Shown: positions 25,421-34,783, counted from the stretch's first letter. The stretch: DNA of 64,000 nucleotides from Rhodobacter sp. NTK016B (GCF_017303295.1 NZ_JAFKOK010000011.1:1-64000); one strand, 5' to 3'. The notes: generated by a model not told the origin, from the letters alone. Program-made: numbers and translations.

Positions 25421-26632
25421 ATGGACAAGGACGCCGCCCGCCTCGCCCGTTTGCGCCGCAGCCATCCGATGCTGGGCGATCTGGAACGGCGCGCGGCGCG
25501 GCGGCTGCCGCGCTTTGCCTATGATTTCATTCAGGGCGGCGCCGGGGACGAAAGCGGGCTGACCCGAAACCGTGCGGCCCTGCAATCCGTGCAGATCGTG
25601 CCGCGATACGGCGTGAACGTTGGCGCGATCGATACCTCGGCCACCCTGTTCGGCCATCGCTATGCCGCGCCGGTAGGGATCTCGCCCATCGGTTTCGACG
25701 GCATCATGTGGCCCGGCGCGACGCGGTTATTCGCCGAGGCGGCGCAACGCGCGACGATCCCCTATCTGGTCGGCACCCTGGCGACAGAAACCATCGAGAC
25801 GGTGGTGTCGCTGGCGCCGGATGTGACGTGGTTTCAACTCTATCCCCTGCCTGCCGAGGATCATCGCGTCAGTTTCGACCTGACCGACCGGGCGATGCGC
25901 GCCGGGGCGAAGGTTCTGGTGGCGACGCTCGATGTGCCCACCCGCACCAAGCGCCCACGCGATCTGCGCAACGGTTTCGTCATGCCCTTTCGGCTGTCGG
26001 CGGGGATGCTGGGGCAGATGATGGGGGCGCTGCCGTGGTCGGTCGCTCTGGCCAGACGCGGGCGGCCGAACTTTGCCAATATGCTGACCTATAGCGGCGG
26101 CGGTTACGAGCCGACCGCGCGCTTCGTGCAGCAGAATGTCGGCGGCGGTTTTGAGTGGGAGGTTCTGGCCCGCCTGCGCGACCGCTGGACCCGGCCGATG
26201 ATGCTGAAGGGCGTGATGCATCCCGCCGACGCCGAAAAGGCGCTATCGCTGGGGATCGACGGGGTGGTCGTGTCCAACCACGGCGGCCGGCAATTCGACG
26301 CCGCGCCCGCCAGCGTGGACATGCTGCCCGAGATCGTGCGCGTGATGGATGGGCGGGGCGTCGTGATGCTGGACAGCGGCGTGACGGGCGGGGTCGACAC
26401 CCTGCGCGCGCTGGCGCTGGGGGCGCAGGGCGTCTTTGCCGGGCGCGCCTTCATGCTGGCGCTGGCGGCGCTGGGCGATATCGGCGCGCGGCACATGACC
26501 GACGCCTTTATGGAAGAGCTGCGCAACGCGATGGCGCAAAGCGGCATCACCGGCGTGGAACAGGCCACCGGCCTGCAGACCCGCCATCCCGGTGCATGGA
26601 CCCGCGCCGATTTCGGAGGCCCGGATGAATGA
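25421..26632 (+). CDS. FMN-dependent alpha-hydroxyacid oxidase/dehydrogenase (mandelate/lactate type)
   Basis: A 403-residue member of the L-lactate/(S)-mandelate/glycolate oxidase family. The signature SNHGGRQFD places the catalytic H287 with R290. The FMN phosphate region reads LDSGVTGGVDTLRALALGAQGVFAGRAF. It turns (S)-2-hydroxyacids into 2-oxoacids. It starts 3 bases after the stop of the ThDP decarboxylase, which would consume its product, so (S)-mandelate or a ring-substituted mandelate is the most economical substrate. Whether it reduces quinone or oxygen cannot be decided; no membrane-insertion segment is obvious. Confidence 0.93.
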   Translation: MDKDAARLARLRRSHPMLGDLERRAARRLPRFAYDFIQGGAGDESGLTRNRAALQSVQIVPRYGVNVGAIDTSATLFGHRYAAPVGISPIGFDGIMWPGATRLFAEAAQRATIPYLVGTLATETIETVVSLAPDVTWFQLYPLPAEDHRVSFDLTDRAMRAGAKVLVATLDVPTRTKRPRDLRNGFVMPFRLSAGMLGQMMGALPWSVALARRGRPNFANMLTYSGGGYEPTARFVQQNVGGGFEWEVLARLRDRWTRPMMLKGVMHPADAEKALSLGIDGVVVSNHGGRQFDAAPASVDMLPEIVRVMDGRGVVMLDSGVTGGVDTLRALALGAQGVFAGRAFMLALAALGDIGARHMTDAFMEELRNAMAQSGITGVEQATGLQTRHPGAWTRADFGGPDE

Positions 26633-27998
26633 GACCGCGATCAAGGCGCTGCAACAGGTGCTGGGCGACAGGCTGTCGCTGAACCCTGCTTTGCGTGAGC
26701 ATCACAGCCATGACATGTCGCGCCAGCCAGCCCATCTGCCCGATGCCGTGGTCTTCGCCGAAAGCGAAGAGGATGTCGTGCAGACCCTGAAGCTGTGCCA
26801 CGAACACGGCGTTCCGGTCACGCCCTTCGGCGCCGGATCCTCGATGGAGGGGCACACGATCCCGGTGCGGGGCGGCGTCTCGCTGGACATGACCCGGATG
26901 AACCGCATCCTTGCCGTTCATGCCGAGGATTTCGACGCCGTGGTCGAAGCGGGCGTCACGCGCAAGCAGCTCAACGCGCATCTGCGCGACGTGGGGCTGA
27001 TGTTTCCGGTCGATCCCGGCGCCGACGCCAGCCTTGGGGGCATGGCCTCGACCCGGGCCAGTGGCACCACCGCCGTGCGCTACGGCACGATGCGTGAGAA
27101 TGTCATCGCGTTGCGGGTGGTGACACCCACCGGCGAGGTCATCACGACCGGGCGGCGGGTCAAGAAATCGTCGACCGGCTATGACCTGACAAAGCTCTTC
27201 GTGGGCGCCGAGGGGACACTGGGGGTGATCACGCAGGTAACCGTCCGCTTGCATCCGGTGCCCGAGGTGATCGCCTCGGCGATTTGCAGCTTTGCCACCA
27301 TGGCGGGCGCCGTACAGAGCGTGGTCGAGACGCTGCAAAGCGGCATCCCGGTCGCGCGGATCGAATTTCTGGACGAGGTCGCGGTCGATGCCGCCAATGC
27401 CCATTCCGGGCTGGGTCTGAAACGCCAGCCGACGCTGTTTCTGGAATTCCACGGCAGCGCCCGCTGGGTTCAGGAACAATCGGAAACCGTCCGCGCGTTG
27501 GCGGCGGAGAATGGCGGCGAGGATTTCGACTGGGCCACCAATCCCGAGGACCGCACCCGGCTGTGGACGGCCCGGCACGAGACGCTCTATTCCAACCAGT
27601 CGCTGCGTCCGGGCTGCAAGACCTTCACCACCGATGTTTGTGTGCCCGTCTCGCGCCTGCCCGAGGCCATTCTGGCGGCCCGCGCGGATCTGGATGGCTC
27701 GTTCATCATCGGCAAGATCATCGGCCATGTCGGCGACGGGAATTTCCATGTGGGCTATCTGATCAAGCCCGAGATCCCCGAGGAACTGGCCGAAGCCGAA
27801 CGTTTGGCCGAGCGCCTGTACCAGCGCACGATGGATATGGAGGGCACGTTCAGCGGCGAGCACGGGATCGGCATTTCAAAGCTGAAATACCTGCGGCGCG
27901 AACATGGCGCAGCCGCAGTCGAGATGATGAAGGCGCTGAAGGCGGCGGTCGATCCCAAGGGCATCATGAACCCCGGCAAGCTGGGGCAGGCGGGCTAG
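26625..27998 (+). CDS. FAD-binding D-2-hydroxyacid dehydrogenase (GlcD/D-lactate dehydrogenase family)
   Basis: A 457-residue PCMH-type flavoprotein. The FAD-binding region includes VTPFGAGSSMEGHTIP and GADASLGGMASTRASGTTAVRYGT. The C-terminal cap has HVGDGNFH and SGEHGIG, the histidine-containing motifs of D-lactate and D-2-hydroxyglutarate dehydrogenases. The ATG at 26625 follows GGAGG and overlaps the preceding stop by 8 bases. Next to the S-type FMN enzyme it would give the operon access to both enantiomers of a mandelate-like acid. The 3' end overlaps the convergent acyl-CoA dehydrogenase gene by 4 bases. Confidence 0.93.
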   Translation: MNETAIKALQQVLGDRLSLNPALREHHSHDMSRQPAHLPDAVVFAESEEDVVQTLKLCHEHGVPVTPFGAGSSMEGHTIPVRGGVSLDMTRMNRILAVHAEDFDAVVEAGVTRKQLNAHLRDVGLMFPVDPGADASLGGMASTRASGTTAVRYGTMRENVIALRVVTPTGEVITTGRRVKKSSTGYDLTKLFVGAEGTLGVITQVTVRLHPVPEVIASAICSFATMAGAVQSVVETLQSGIPVARIEFLDEVAVDAANAHSGLGLKRQPTLFLEFHGSARWVQEQSETVRALAAENGGEDFDWATNPEDRTRLWTARHETLYSNQSLRPGCKTFTTDVCVPVSRLPEAILAARADLDGSFIIGKIIGHVGDGNFHVGYLIKPEIPEELAEAERLAERLYQRTMDMEGTFSGEHGIGISKLKYLRREHGAAAVEMMKALKAAVDPKGIMNPGKLGQAG

Positions 27999-30346
27999 CC
28001 CAGCAATTCGCGCGCGATGATTTCCAGCTGGATCTCATTGCTGCCGCCGAAGATGCTCTGCGATCTGGCATTGAGATAGATCGCAGGCGCAACCAGCCGG
28101 TCCTCGGCCACTGCGTCCTGCTGCGGCAGATCGTGCAGGGGCCGCTCCGGATACCAGCGCAAAGCCTCGGGGCCGAGGATCTGCGCGCCCAGTTCGGTGA
28201 TTGCCTGCCGGATGCGGCTGCGTTCGATCTTCATGACCGAGGACGGCACGGCGCCGGGATTGCCGCCCGATTGCACGGCGGACAGCGCGGTCAGTTCCAG
28301 CATGTCGTTGGCGTCGATATCGGTGCCGATCTCGGCGAAGCGCGCCAGAAACAGTGGATCGTCCAGCGCCCGTGTGCCATCCGGCCCCGGCGTGTCGGCC
28401 ATGCGGTGCAGCCGGGCATAGAGGGCACGCAGCAGACCACCGGCGAACGAGCCGCCGCGCTCGAATTCCAGCAGGTACTTGGCGATGGTCCAGCCCTGTC
28501 CCTCATCGCCGATGCGGTCGGCTACGGGAACGTGGACATCGTCAAAGAATACCTGGTTGAATTCATGCGTGCCGCAGATCGAGATGATCGGCTTCAGCGT
28601 GATCCCCGGCGCTTTCATGTCGATCAGCAGAAAGGTGATGCCCTGCTGCTTGCGCCCTGTGTCATCGGTGCGCACCAGCGCGAACATGCGCGTTGCGTGG
28701 TGGCCCAGCGTGGACCAGATTTTCGATCCGTTCAGGACGTAATGGTCGCCGTCCTGCACGGCCTTGGTGGACAGCGACGCAAGGTCCGAGCCCGAACCCG
28801 GCTCGCTATAGCCCTGCGCCCACAAATCCTGTCCCGACAGGATGCGCGGCAGGTAGAAGGCCTTCTGAGCCTCGGTTCCGAAATGCATCAGCACGGGCGC
28901 GATCATCTTCAGGCTGGCGCCCCGGAAATGCGGCTCGCCGGCGCGTTCGCTTTCCTGATCGAAGATATAGCGCTGCGTCAGCGTCCAGCCGGGCCCGCCA
29001 TGCTCCGGCGGCCACGAGGGCGCGGCCCAGCCCTTTTGCGCCAGCTTTGCCTGCCACGGCAGGCCGATGCGGGGATCGGCGAGGAAACTGGGATTCAGGC
29101 GTTCGGCGCGTTTGGTGTCTTCGGAAAGCTGCTCTTTCAGGAAATCCCGAACCTCGTCCCGGAAGGCCGCATCTTCGGCGCTCATCGTCAGGTTGAGCGT
29201 TTCGTCCGACGCCTCGCCGGGGCGCAGCAGAGAGCCTGCCAGAACCTCGGGCCGGGTGATCACGCTGGCATAGCGTTTGAGGTGCAGCGCGGTGCTGCCC
29301 CACAGGTTTTCAAAGGTATAGAGCCGCTTGAACCATGTGCCGATAGGCATTTCTTCGGAGAAACCCATCGCGCCGTGCAGCTGGATTGCTTCCTGCGCGA
29401 CATGGCGCGACAGGCGGCCAATCTTGGCGCGGGCACCGGAAACGCCGCGGATGCGGGTCTCGGCGTCGCCCTCGGCGCTCAGCGCTGCCAGCAGGACCGC
29501 GCCGCGCGCTTCCTCGACCTTGACGGCCATCTCGGCCATGCGGTGGCGCAGGGCCTGAAATTTTGCCAAGGGCTGGCCGAACTGAACGCGCTCCTGCGTG
29601 TAGGCGACGGTGGCGTCCAGCAGGGCGGCCATCGCGCCTACCGCATCGGCGCATTGCGCCGCATTCGCACGATCGAGGCAGGCGAGAACGGCCTTGGTCG
29701 CATCCCCCGCGCCAAGGCGTTCGGCTTGAACCCGGTCCAGAACCAGATCCGCCGCTTTTCCCCCGTCGATCGTGTCCGCCTGCGAAAGCGTCAGACCCTC
29801 GGCGCCGGGGCGCAGCACGAAGACGCCCAGTCCGTCCCCGGTCTGTGCGGTGACCAGCAGGATATCGGCTGCATGCCCGTCCAGCACCAACGCCTTGTGG
29901 CCGGTGACTTCCCAGCCGCCGGCAACCGGACGGGCCGTTGTCGCCACCTGCATCAGCGCATCGCTGCGCTCGCCATGGGCAAGCGCCGGGCGCGAGGTCC
30001 CCTCGGCCAGCGGGGGCAAGAGGGCCGCCGCCTGTTCGGGCGTCCCCAAAGCCGCGATGACGCCGCCGGCCAGCACCACGCATGCGATCCAGCGCTCCAT
30101 CACCGCCGCGCGGCCCAGTTCCTCGGCCAGCACCGCAACCTCGACCGGGCCGCAGCCCAGCCCGCCATGTTCCTCGGGCACGGGCAGTGCCAGCCATCCC
30201 AGATCGGCGAAGCGCGCCCATGTCTTGGGGTCAAACCCGCCCCCGGCCGCGATCCGCCGTCTTTCGGCGAAACCATAGGTATCCCCCAGCACACGCCGCG
30301 CGGATTCCCGCAGGGCGCGCTGTTCTTCGGTCAGCGTCAGACGCAT
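27995..30346 (-). CDS. Fused double acyl-CoA dehydrogenase
   Basis: A 783-residue protein made of two complete acyl-CoA dehydrogenase modules in tandem: residues 1-375 (with RVQFGQPLAKFQALRHRMAEM and AIQLHGAMGFSEE) and about 390-783 (with GYSEPGSGSDLASL, GSKIWSTLGHHA and IFGGSNEIQLEIIARELLG). The second module keeps the SEPGSGSDL flavin/substrate loop and the terminal GGSNEI motif; the first lacks a clear SEPG loop. This resembles the alpha-beta pairs of side-chain dehydrogenases (for example FadE-type heterotetramers), here fused. It abuts the HCHL gene stop (no gap) and is last in the CoA operon, so it may desaturate an arylpropanoyl-CoA to the cinnamoyl-CoA used by HCHL. Confidence 0.92.
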   Translation of the reverse strand: MRLTLTEEQRALRESARRVLGDTYGFAERRRIAAGGGFDPKTWARFADLGWLALPVPEEHGGLGCGPVEVAVLAEELGRAAVMERWIACVVLAGGVIAALGTPEQAAALLPPLAEGTSRPALAHGERSDALMQVATTARPVAGGWEVTGHKALVLDGHAADILLVTAQTGDGLGVFVLRPGAEGLTLSQADTIDGGKAADLVLDRVQAERLGAGDATKAVLACLDRANAAQCADAVGAMAALLDATVAYTQERVQFGQPLAKFQALRHRMAEMAVKVEEARGAVLLAALSAEGDAETRIRGVSGARAKIGRLSRHVAQEAIQLHGAMGFSEEMPIGTWFKRLYTFENLWGSTALHLKRYASVITRPEVLAGSLLRPGEASDETLNLTMSAEDAAFRDEVRDFLKEQLSEDTKRAERLNPSFLADPRIGLPWQAKLAQKGWAAPSWPPEHGGPGWTLTQRYIFDQESERAGEPHFRGASLKMIAPVLMHFGTEAQKAFYLPRILSGQDLWAQGYSEPGSGSDLASLSTKAVQDGDHYVLNGSKIWSTLGHHATRMFALVRTDDTGRKQQGITFLLIDMKAPGITLKPIISICGTHEFNQVFFDDVHVPVADRIGDEGQGWTIAKYLLEFERGGSFAGGLLRALYARLHRMADTPGPDGTRALDDPLFLARFAEIGTDIDANDMLELTALSAVQSGGNPGAVPSSVMKIERSRIRQAITELGAQILGPEALRWYPERPLHDLPQQDAVAEDRLVAPAIYLNARSQSIFGGSNEIQLEIIARELLG

Positions 30347-31183
30347 TCAGCCCTCGCGCTGATAGGTTCCGTGGCCGGGACGATAGGTCTTGTCGTCGAG
30401 AAACTGCTTGAGCCCCTCTTCGCGCCCGCGCTCGGGATCCACAAAGGTGGTCTGGTCAGCCTTGGCTGTCAGGTACTCGGCGGCCTGTTCCCAATCCATG
30501 TAGCGGGCGTATTTATAGGCCAGCCGCGCCTGCCGCAGAACGGTCGGGTTCTTGGCCAGCAGCACTTTGGCCAGCTCGACCGTGCGGGCGCGCAGTTGAT
30601 CGGCGGGGACGGCCTCGTTGATGAGGCCCAGCTCTTCGGCCTTGCGCCCGTCGAATTTCTCGCCGGTCATGACGTAGTACATCGCCTTGCGATCGTTCAA
30701 CAGCGTGGAGATCGCCTTGGATACCACGCCGCCGGGGATCACGCCCCAGTTGATTTCTGACAGCCCGAAGGTCGCGTCTTCCGAGGCGATGGCGAGATCG
30801 CAGCAGATCAGTGGCGTGAAGGCGCCGCCGAAGCACCAGCCATTGACCATGGCGATAGTCGGTTTGGCATAATGCATCAGCGTCCGCCATTGCCAGGCCC
30901 GGGTCGAGCGATAGGCCCGCATCCGCTCGACATCGGACACGCCGTCGGTGGCGCGGAAAAAGTCCTTCAGGTCCATCCCCGCCGAGAATGCGTCGCCCAC
31001 GCCGGTCAGCACGATCACGCCGCAACGGTCGTCCACTTCCAGCGCGTCAAGCACCTTGTTCATGTCCTCGGCCAGCCCGACCGACATGGCGTTGCGCTTG
31101 TCCGGGCGGTTCAGCTGGACCCAGGCGATGCCGTCTTCGAACTCGACGAGGACATTGTCGCCCCAGCTTTGCGTGCTTGTCAT
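30347..31183 (-). CDS. Hydroxycinnamoyl-CoA hydratase-lyase (HCHL) 1
   Basis: A 278-residue crotonase of the p-hydroxycinnamoyl-CoA hydratase/lyase (feruloyl-CoA hydratase-lyase) family. It hydrates a hydroxycinnamoyl-CoA and splits it to a hydroxybenzaldehyde plus acetyl-CoA. Key positions of the Pseudomonas enzyme are kept: M70 in SAGMDL, E143 in GLSEINWG and a tyrosine at 237 in EQAAEYLTAK; Ser123 is replaced by Thr. The C-terminal FLDDKTYRPG is typical. It lies between an aldehyde dehydrogenase (which would take the aldehyde) and the fused acyl-CoA dehydrogenase. Confidence 0.93.
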   Translation of the reverse strand: MTSTQSWGDNVLVEFEDGIAWVQLNRPDKRNAMSVGLAEDMNKVLDALEVDDRCGVIVLTGVGDAFSAGMDLKDFFRATDGVSDVERMRAYRSTRAWQWRTLMHYAKPTIAMVNGWCFGGAFTPLICCDLAIASEDATFGLSEINWGVIPGGVVSKAISTLLNDRKAMYYVMTGEKFDGRKAEELGLINEAVPADQLRARTVELAKVLLAKNPTVLRQARLAYKYARYMDWEQAAEYLTAKADQTTFVDPERGREEGLKQFLDDKTYRPGHGTYQREG

Positions 31184-31194
31184 GGTGTGGCCTT

Positions 31195-32634
31195 TCAGGA
31201 TTGGCTTATGGTCTTGGTTACCAGATAGGCGTCCATGCCCTCGGTCCCGCCTTCGCTGCCGTAGCCGCTTTGCTTGACGCCGCCGAAGGGGGTTTCGGGC
31301 ATGTTGATGAAGGGGTTATTGATGCCGACCATCCCGGCTTCCAGCGCATCGCCCAGATCGGCGGCAATGCGGGTCGAGCGGGTAAAGGCATAGGCGGCAA
31401 GGCCAAAGGGCAGGCGGTTGGCGCGGGCGATCGCCTCGTCAAAAGTGGCGAAGGACGAGGTCACCGCGACCGGGCCAAAGGGTTCCTCGATCATGATCCG
31501 CGCGGTGTCGGGGACGTTGGCCAGCACGGTGGGCGCAAAGAAATAGCCCCGGTTGCCCAAAGCCTCGCCGCCCTGCCGGATCTCGGCCCCGTGGCTGACG
31601 GCATCGGCGACCAGACGCTCCATCGCCCCCACGCGCCGGTCATTGGCGAGCGGCCCCATCGTCACGCCGTCGTCCAGACCGTTGCCGGTCCTGATCGCGG
31701 CAGCGGCCTTGGTGAAGCCCTCGACGAAGCGATCATGGACCGCTTCCTGCACGAAGAACCGCGTGGGCGAGACGCAGACCTGCCCGGCATTGCGGTACTT
31801 GGCCCCGGCCATCACGGCGATGGCGGCATCGACATCGGCATCGTCGAAGATCAGCACCGGGGCATGGCCGCCCAGTTCCATCGTCGCACGCTTGACCCCG
31901 GCCTTGGCCGCCAGAACGGCCAGATGCTGGCCCACGCCGGTCGAGCCGGTAAAGGTGATCTTGCGGATTTCCGGTGCGGCGATCAGGTGTTCGGAGACTT
32001 CCGAGGGCACGCCGTAGACAACGTTCAGCACGCCCTTGGGCAGACCCGCATCCTGCAGCGCGCGCGCCAGTTCCAAAACGCTGGCGGGCGTTTCCTCGGA
32101 TGGTTTGATGACCATCGTGCAGCCCGTCGCCAGCGCCGCCGAGATCTTGCGCGCCGGGATCACGGCGGGGAAGTTCCACGGCGTGAAGGCGGCAACCGGC
32201 CCCACGGGCTCTTTCGTCACCATCCAGCGGACACCGGGCATGCGCGCGGGCACGATCCGCCCATAGGTGCGGCGCCCTTCATCGGCGGTGTAGTCGAAGA
32301 TATCGGCCGAGATGAACACTTCCTGCAGCGCTTCGGCCAGCGGCTTGCCCTGTTCCAACGTCATCCGGCGGGCGATGCCGTTGGCGCGTTCGCGCAGCAG
32401 GTCGGCGGCCTTGCGGATCAGCTTGGCGCGGTCAAAGGCGGGCACCTTGCGCCATTCGGCAAAGGCGCGCGCGGCGGCGGCGCTGGCGTGATCAAGGTCG
32501 GCTTTCGTGGCATGGGGCAGGGCGGCGATGGCCTCGCCCGTGGCCGGGTTCAGCACGTCTTCGGTCGTGCGCCCCTCGGGCCCCAGCCATTCGCCATCGA
32601 TGAACAGGTGCAAATCGCCGTAACTGCGATCCAT
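31195..32634 (-). CDS. Aldehyde dehydrogenase (hydroxycinnamate-type operon; vanillin dehydrogenase-like role)
   Basis: A 479-residue NAD(P)-dependent aldehyde dehydrogenase, paralogous to the one at 22228. The catalytic cysteine is C287 in AGQVCVSP, and the C-terminal motif is ETPFGGVKQSGYG. The ATG at 32634 follows GGGAG; an ATG at 32658 would overlap the upstream gene. Placed between an acyl-CoA synthetase and HCHL, it probably oxidises the hydroxybenzaldehyde (vanillin-like) released by HCHL to the benzoate. Both aldehyde dehydrogenases belong to the succinate-semialdehyde-like subfamily, so substrate overlap is likely. Confidence 0.93.
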   Translation of the reverse strand: MDRSYGDLHLFIDGEWLGPEGRTTEDVLNPATGEAIAALPHATKADLDHASAAAARAFAEWRKVPAFDRAKLIRKAADLLRERANGIARRMTLEQGKPLAEALQEVFISADIFDYTADEGRRTYGRIVPARMPGVRWMVTKEPVGPVAAFTPWNFPAVIPARKISAALATGCTMVIKPSEETPASVLELARALQDAGLPKGVLNVVYGVPSEVSEHLIAAPEIRKITFTGSTGVGQHLAVLAAKAGVKRATMELGGHAPVLIFDDADVDAAIAVMAGAKYRNAGQVCVSPTRFFVQEAVHDRFVEGFTKAAAAIRTGNGLDDGVTMGPLANDRRVGAMERLVADAVSHGAEIRQGGEALGNRGYFFAPTVLANVPDTARIMIEEPFGPVAVTSSFATFDEAIARANRLPFGLAAYAFTRSTRIAADLGDALEAGMVGINNPFINMPETPFGGVKQSGYGSEGGTEGMDAYLVTKTISQS

Positions 32635-32644
32635 GTCGCTCTCC

Positions 32645-34783
32645 CTATTGCGTGACAATCAGCGCGTCGAGCGCGATCACCCCCTCGCCCTCGGCATAGA
32701 CGACCAGAGGGTTGATATCGATTTCCGCGATCTGCGGATTGGCCCGCATCAGCGCTCCCAGCGCCACCACCGCATCGGCCACGGCCGAAACATCGCGCGC
32801 GGGCTGTCCCCGGAATGGTTCCAGCAGCTTCGCGGCTTTCAGCTTGTGGATTTCCGCTACGGCACGGGCGTGGCTGATATCGGGGGGCATCAGGCGCGAA
32901 TCCTTCAGCACCTCGATCCACACGCCGCCCAGCCCGACCAGCAGCACGGGCCCCCAATCGGGATCGCGCCGCGCGCCGACCACCAGCTCCAGCCCCGGCG
33001 CGGCCATTTCCTCGACCAGCACGCCGTCCAGCGCCACGCCCGGCGCGGCTTTGGCCAGATTGGCGTGCAGCGTGTCCCAGCCGTCCTTTAGCGCGGCCTC
33101 GTCGCGCAGGTTGATGATCACCGCCCCGGCGTCGGATTTGTGGCTCAGCGCCTTGGCCTGCGCCTTGATCACCACGGGATAGCCAATCCGCCCGGCCACG
33201 CGCAGGGCGCCGTCCAGATCCTGCACCAGCGCGCCGGCCGGGCAGCGCAGGCCCAGATCCCTGAGGATCGCTTTTCCCGCATGCTCGGTCAGCGCGCCGC
33301 CCGCCGGAAGGTCCAGCGAGGGCGCCTGCGCCTCGCTGCGGTCTTCAAGCGCGGCGAGGGCGTTGGCATAGTCCGAGACCACCTTCATCGCCCGCATGGC
33401 GCGCTCGGGGGACCGGAAAAAGGGAATGCCGCTGTCGCGCACATCACGCATGAACTGCGCGTCCAACGCATAATCGTCGCCGATGATGCAGAACAGGATC
33501 GGTTTCTTTGCCTGTTGGTACACCGGCACGAGGTAATCGGATTTCTTGACCTGCATGACCGGCGATCCCCCGGCATGGGCGCTGAGGATCATACCGATCC
33601 CGGGATCCTTCAGCATCGCTTCCGCCGAGGTGCCGAAAATCCCCGGGTTGGCGAACCCGGTCGTGCCCACGTCGAAGGGGTTGTCGACATGCACATACTC
33701 GGGAACCTGCGTGGTCAGCTCGGCTTTGACCTCGGGCGACAGGGGAGCCAGTTCCAGACCCACTTTCTCGCAGAAATCAAAGGCCAGGCCCCGGATCGCG
33801 CCGGAATTGGTAACGATCCCGGCTTTGCCCGGCGGCGGCACGGGGAAGCGCACCAGAATGGCCAGCACGTCGAACATCTCGTCCAGCGTATCGACGACGA
33901 CCACCGCCTCGTTTCGGGCGGCGGCCTGCATCACCGCGTGATTGCCCGCCAGCGCGCCGGTATGCGATTCCGCCGCTTTGCGCCCGCGCTCGGACGAGCC
34001 GGGATGCAGCATGACCACGGGCTTGCCCTGCGCGCGCGCCTTTCGCGCGACAGACAGGAAGCGGGCCGGGTCGCGGACCTGTTCGACATAGACGGCAATC
34101 GCGGCGATGCCGTCATCGCCAAGGCTATAGTCGATGAAATCCTCGGCGCTCAGCAGCGCCTCGTTCCCGGTGGCGACGACATGGGCAATCGGGATTTCGC
34201 GCGCCTGCATGGCGAAGCGGATATTGGCCGCCGTCGCGCCGCTTTGCGCGATGATCGCCACGCGACCGCCGCTGCCCGCATTGGTTTTGGTCACCGGCTC
34301 GAAGGTCAGCGGGATGCCGTCGACGTAATTGGTATAGCCCATGCAGTTGGGGCCCAGCAGCGCAACACCGGCGTCACGGCACAGATCGGCCAGTTCTTCC
34401 TGCTGGCGGCGACCGTCCTCGCTCGCCTCGGCGAAGCCCGAGGTGTAGATGACAATTGCGCCGACCCCCTGCGCGATACAGTCGATGACCGAGGCGCGGA
34501 TCGCCGCGAAAGGGACGATCAGCACGGCCACGTCGATACCGCGGGGCAGATCGGCGATGGATTTGACGCAGGGCCGGCCGTTGATGTTGTCGCGCGAGCG
34601 GCTGACCAGATGGATCTCGCCCGAATAGCCGAAATCCTCAAGATTCGCGAGCACACCGCCGCCGATCGAGCCGCGTTCGGGCGAAGCGCCCAGAATGGCG
34701 ATCGAGCGCGGGCGCAACAGCCGGGCAACCGTGTCTGAACCGCCGGTCGCTGCGTGCGCCGGCGAAGCCTGAGGCTGCGTCAT
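32645..34783 (-). CDS. ADP-forming acyl-CoA synthetase (acetate-CoA ligase family)
   Basis: A 712-residue protein with the domain order of ADP-forming acyl-CoA synthetases: CoA-binding Rossmann domain (residues 20-120, RSIAILGASPERGSIGG), succinyl-CoA-ligase-like domains (about 140-460, with the phospho-histidine candidate in ESHTGALAGNHAV), then an ATP-grasp domain (about 490-712, GYPVVIKAQAKALSHKSDAG). It makes a CoA thioester with release of ADP and phosphate. The ATG at 34783 is preferred because GGAGGA lies in the right place; an ATG at 34801 overlaps that site. It is first of a four-gene operon with aldehyde dehydrogenase, HCHL and acyl-CoA dehydrogenase, so a cinnamic or phenylpropanoic acid is the expected substrate. 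Confidence 0.92.
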   Translation of the reverse strand: MTQPQASPAHAATGGSDTVARLLRPRSIAILGASPERGSIGGGVLANLEDFGYSGEIHLVSRSRDNINGRPCVKSIADLPRGIDVAVLIVPFAAIRASVIDCIAQGVGAIVIYTSGFAEASEDGRRQQEELADLCRDAGVALLGPNCMGYTNYVDGIPLTFEPVTKTNAGSGGRVAIIAQSGATAANIRFAMQAREIPIAHVVATGNEALLSAEDFIDYSLGDDGIAAIAVYVEQVRDPARFLSVARKARAQGKPVVMLHPGSSERGRKAAESHTGALAGNHAVMQAAARNEAVVVVDTLDEMFDVLAILVRFPVPPPGKAGIVTNSGAIRGLAFDFCEKVGLELAPLSPEVKAELTTQVPEYVHVDNPFDVGTTGFANPGIFGTSAEAMLKDPGIGMILSAHAGGSPVMQVKKSDYLVPVYQQAKKPILFCIIGDDYALDAQFMRDVRDSGIPFFRSPERAMRAMKVVSDYANALAALEDRSEAQAPSLDLPAGGALTEHAGKAILRDLGLRCPAGALVQDLDGALRVAGRIGYPVVIKAQAKALSHKSDAGAVIINLRDEAALKDGWDTLHANLAKAAPGVALDGVLVEEMAAPGLELVVGARRDPDWGPVLLVGLGGVWIEVLKDSRLMPPDISHARAVAEIHKLKAAKLLEPFRGQPARDVSAVADAVVALGALMRANPQIAEIDINPLVVYAEGEGVIALDALIVTQ

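Noticed and set aside
27284-30760. Rightward 1158-residue open frame across the convergent junction
   Set aside because: It lies over the FAD dehydrogenase (another frame) and antisense to the acyl-CoA dehydrogenase and HCHL genes. It is Arg/Gly/Gln-rich with no domain; a GC-rich shadow frame.
33140-34738. Rightward 532-residue open frame
   Set aside because: Antisense shadow of the ADP-forming acyl-CoA synthetase gene; composition is Arg/His/Gly-rich and lacks any domain.
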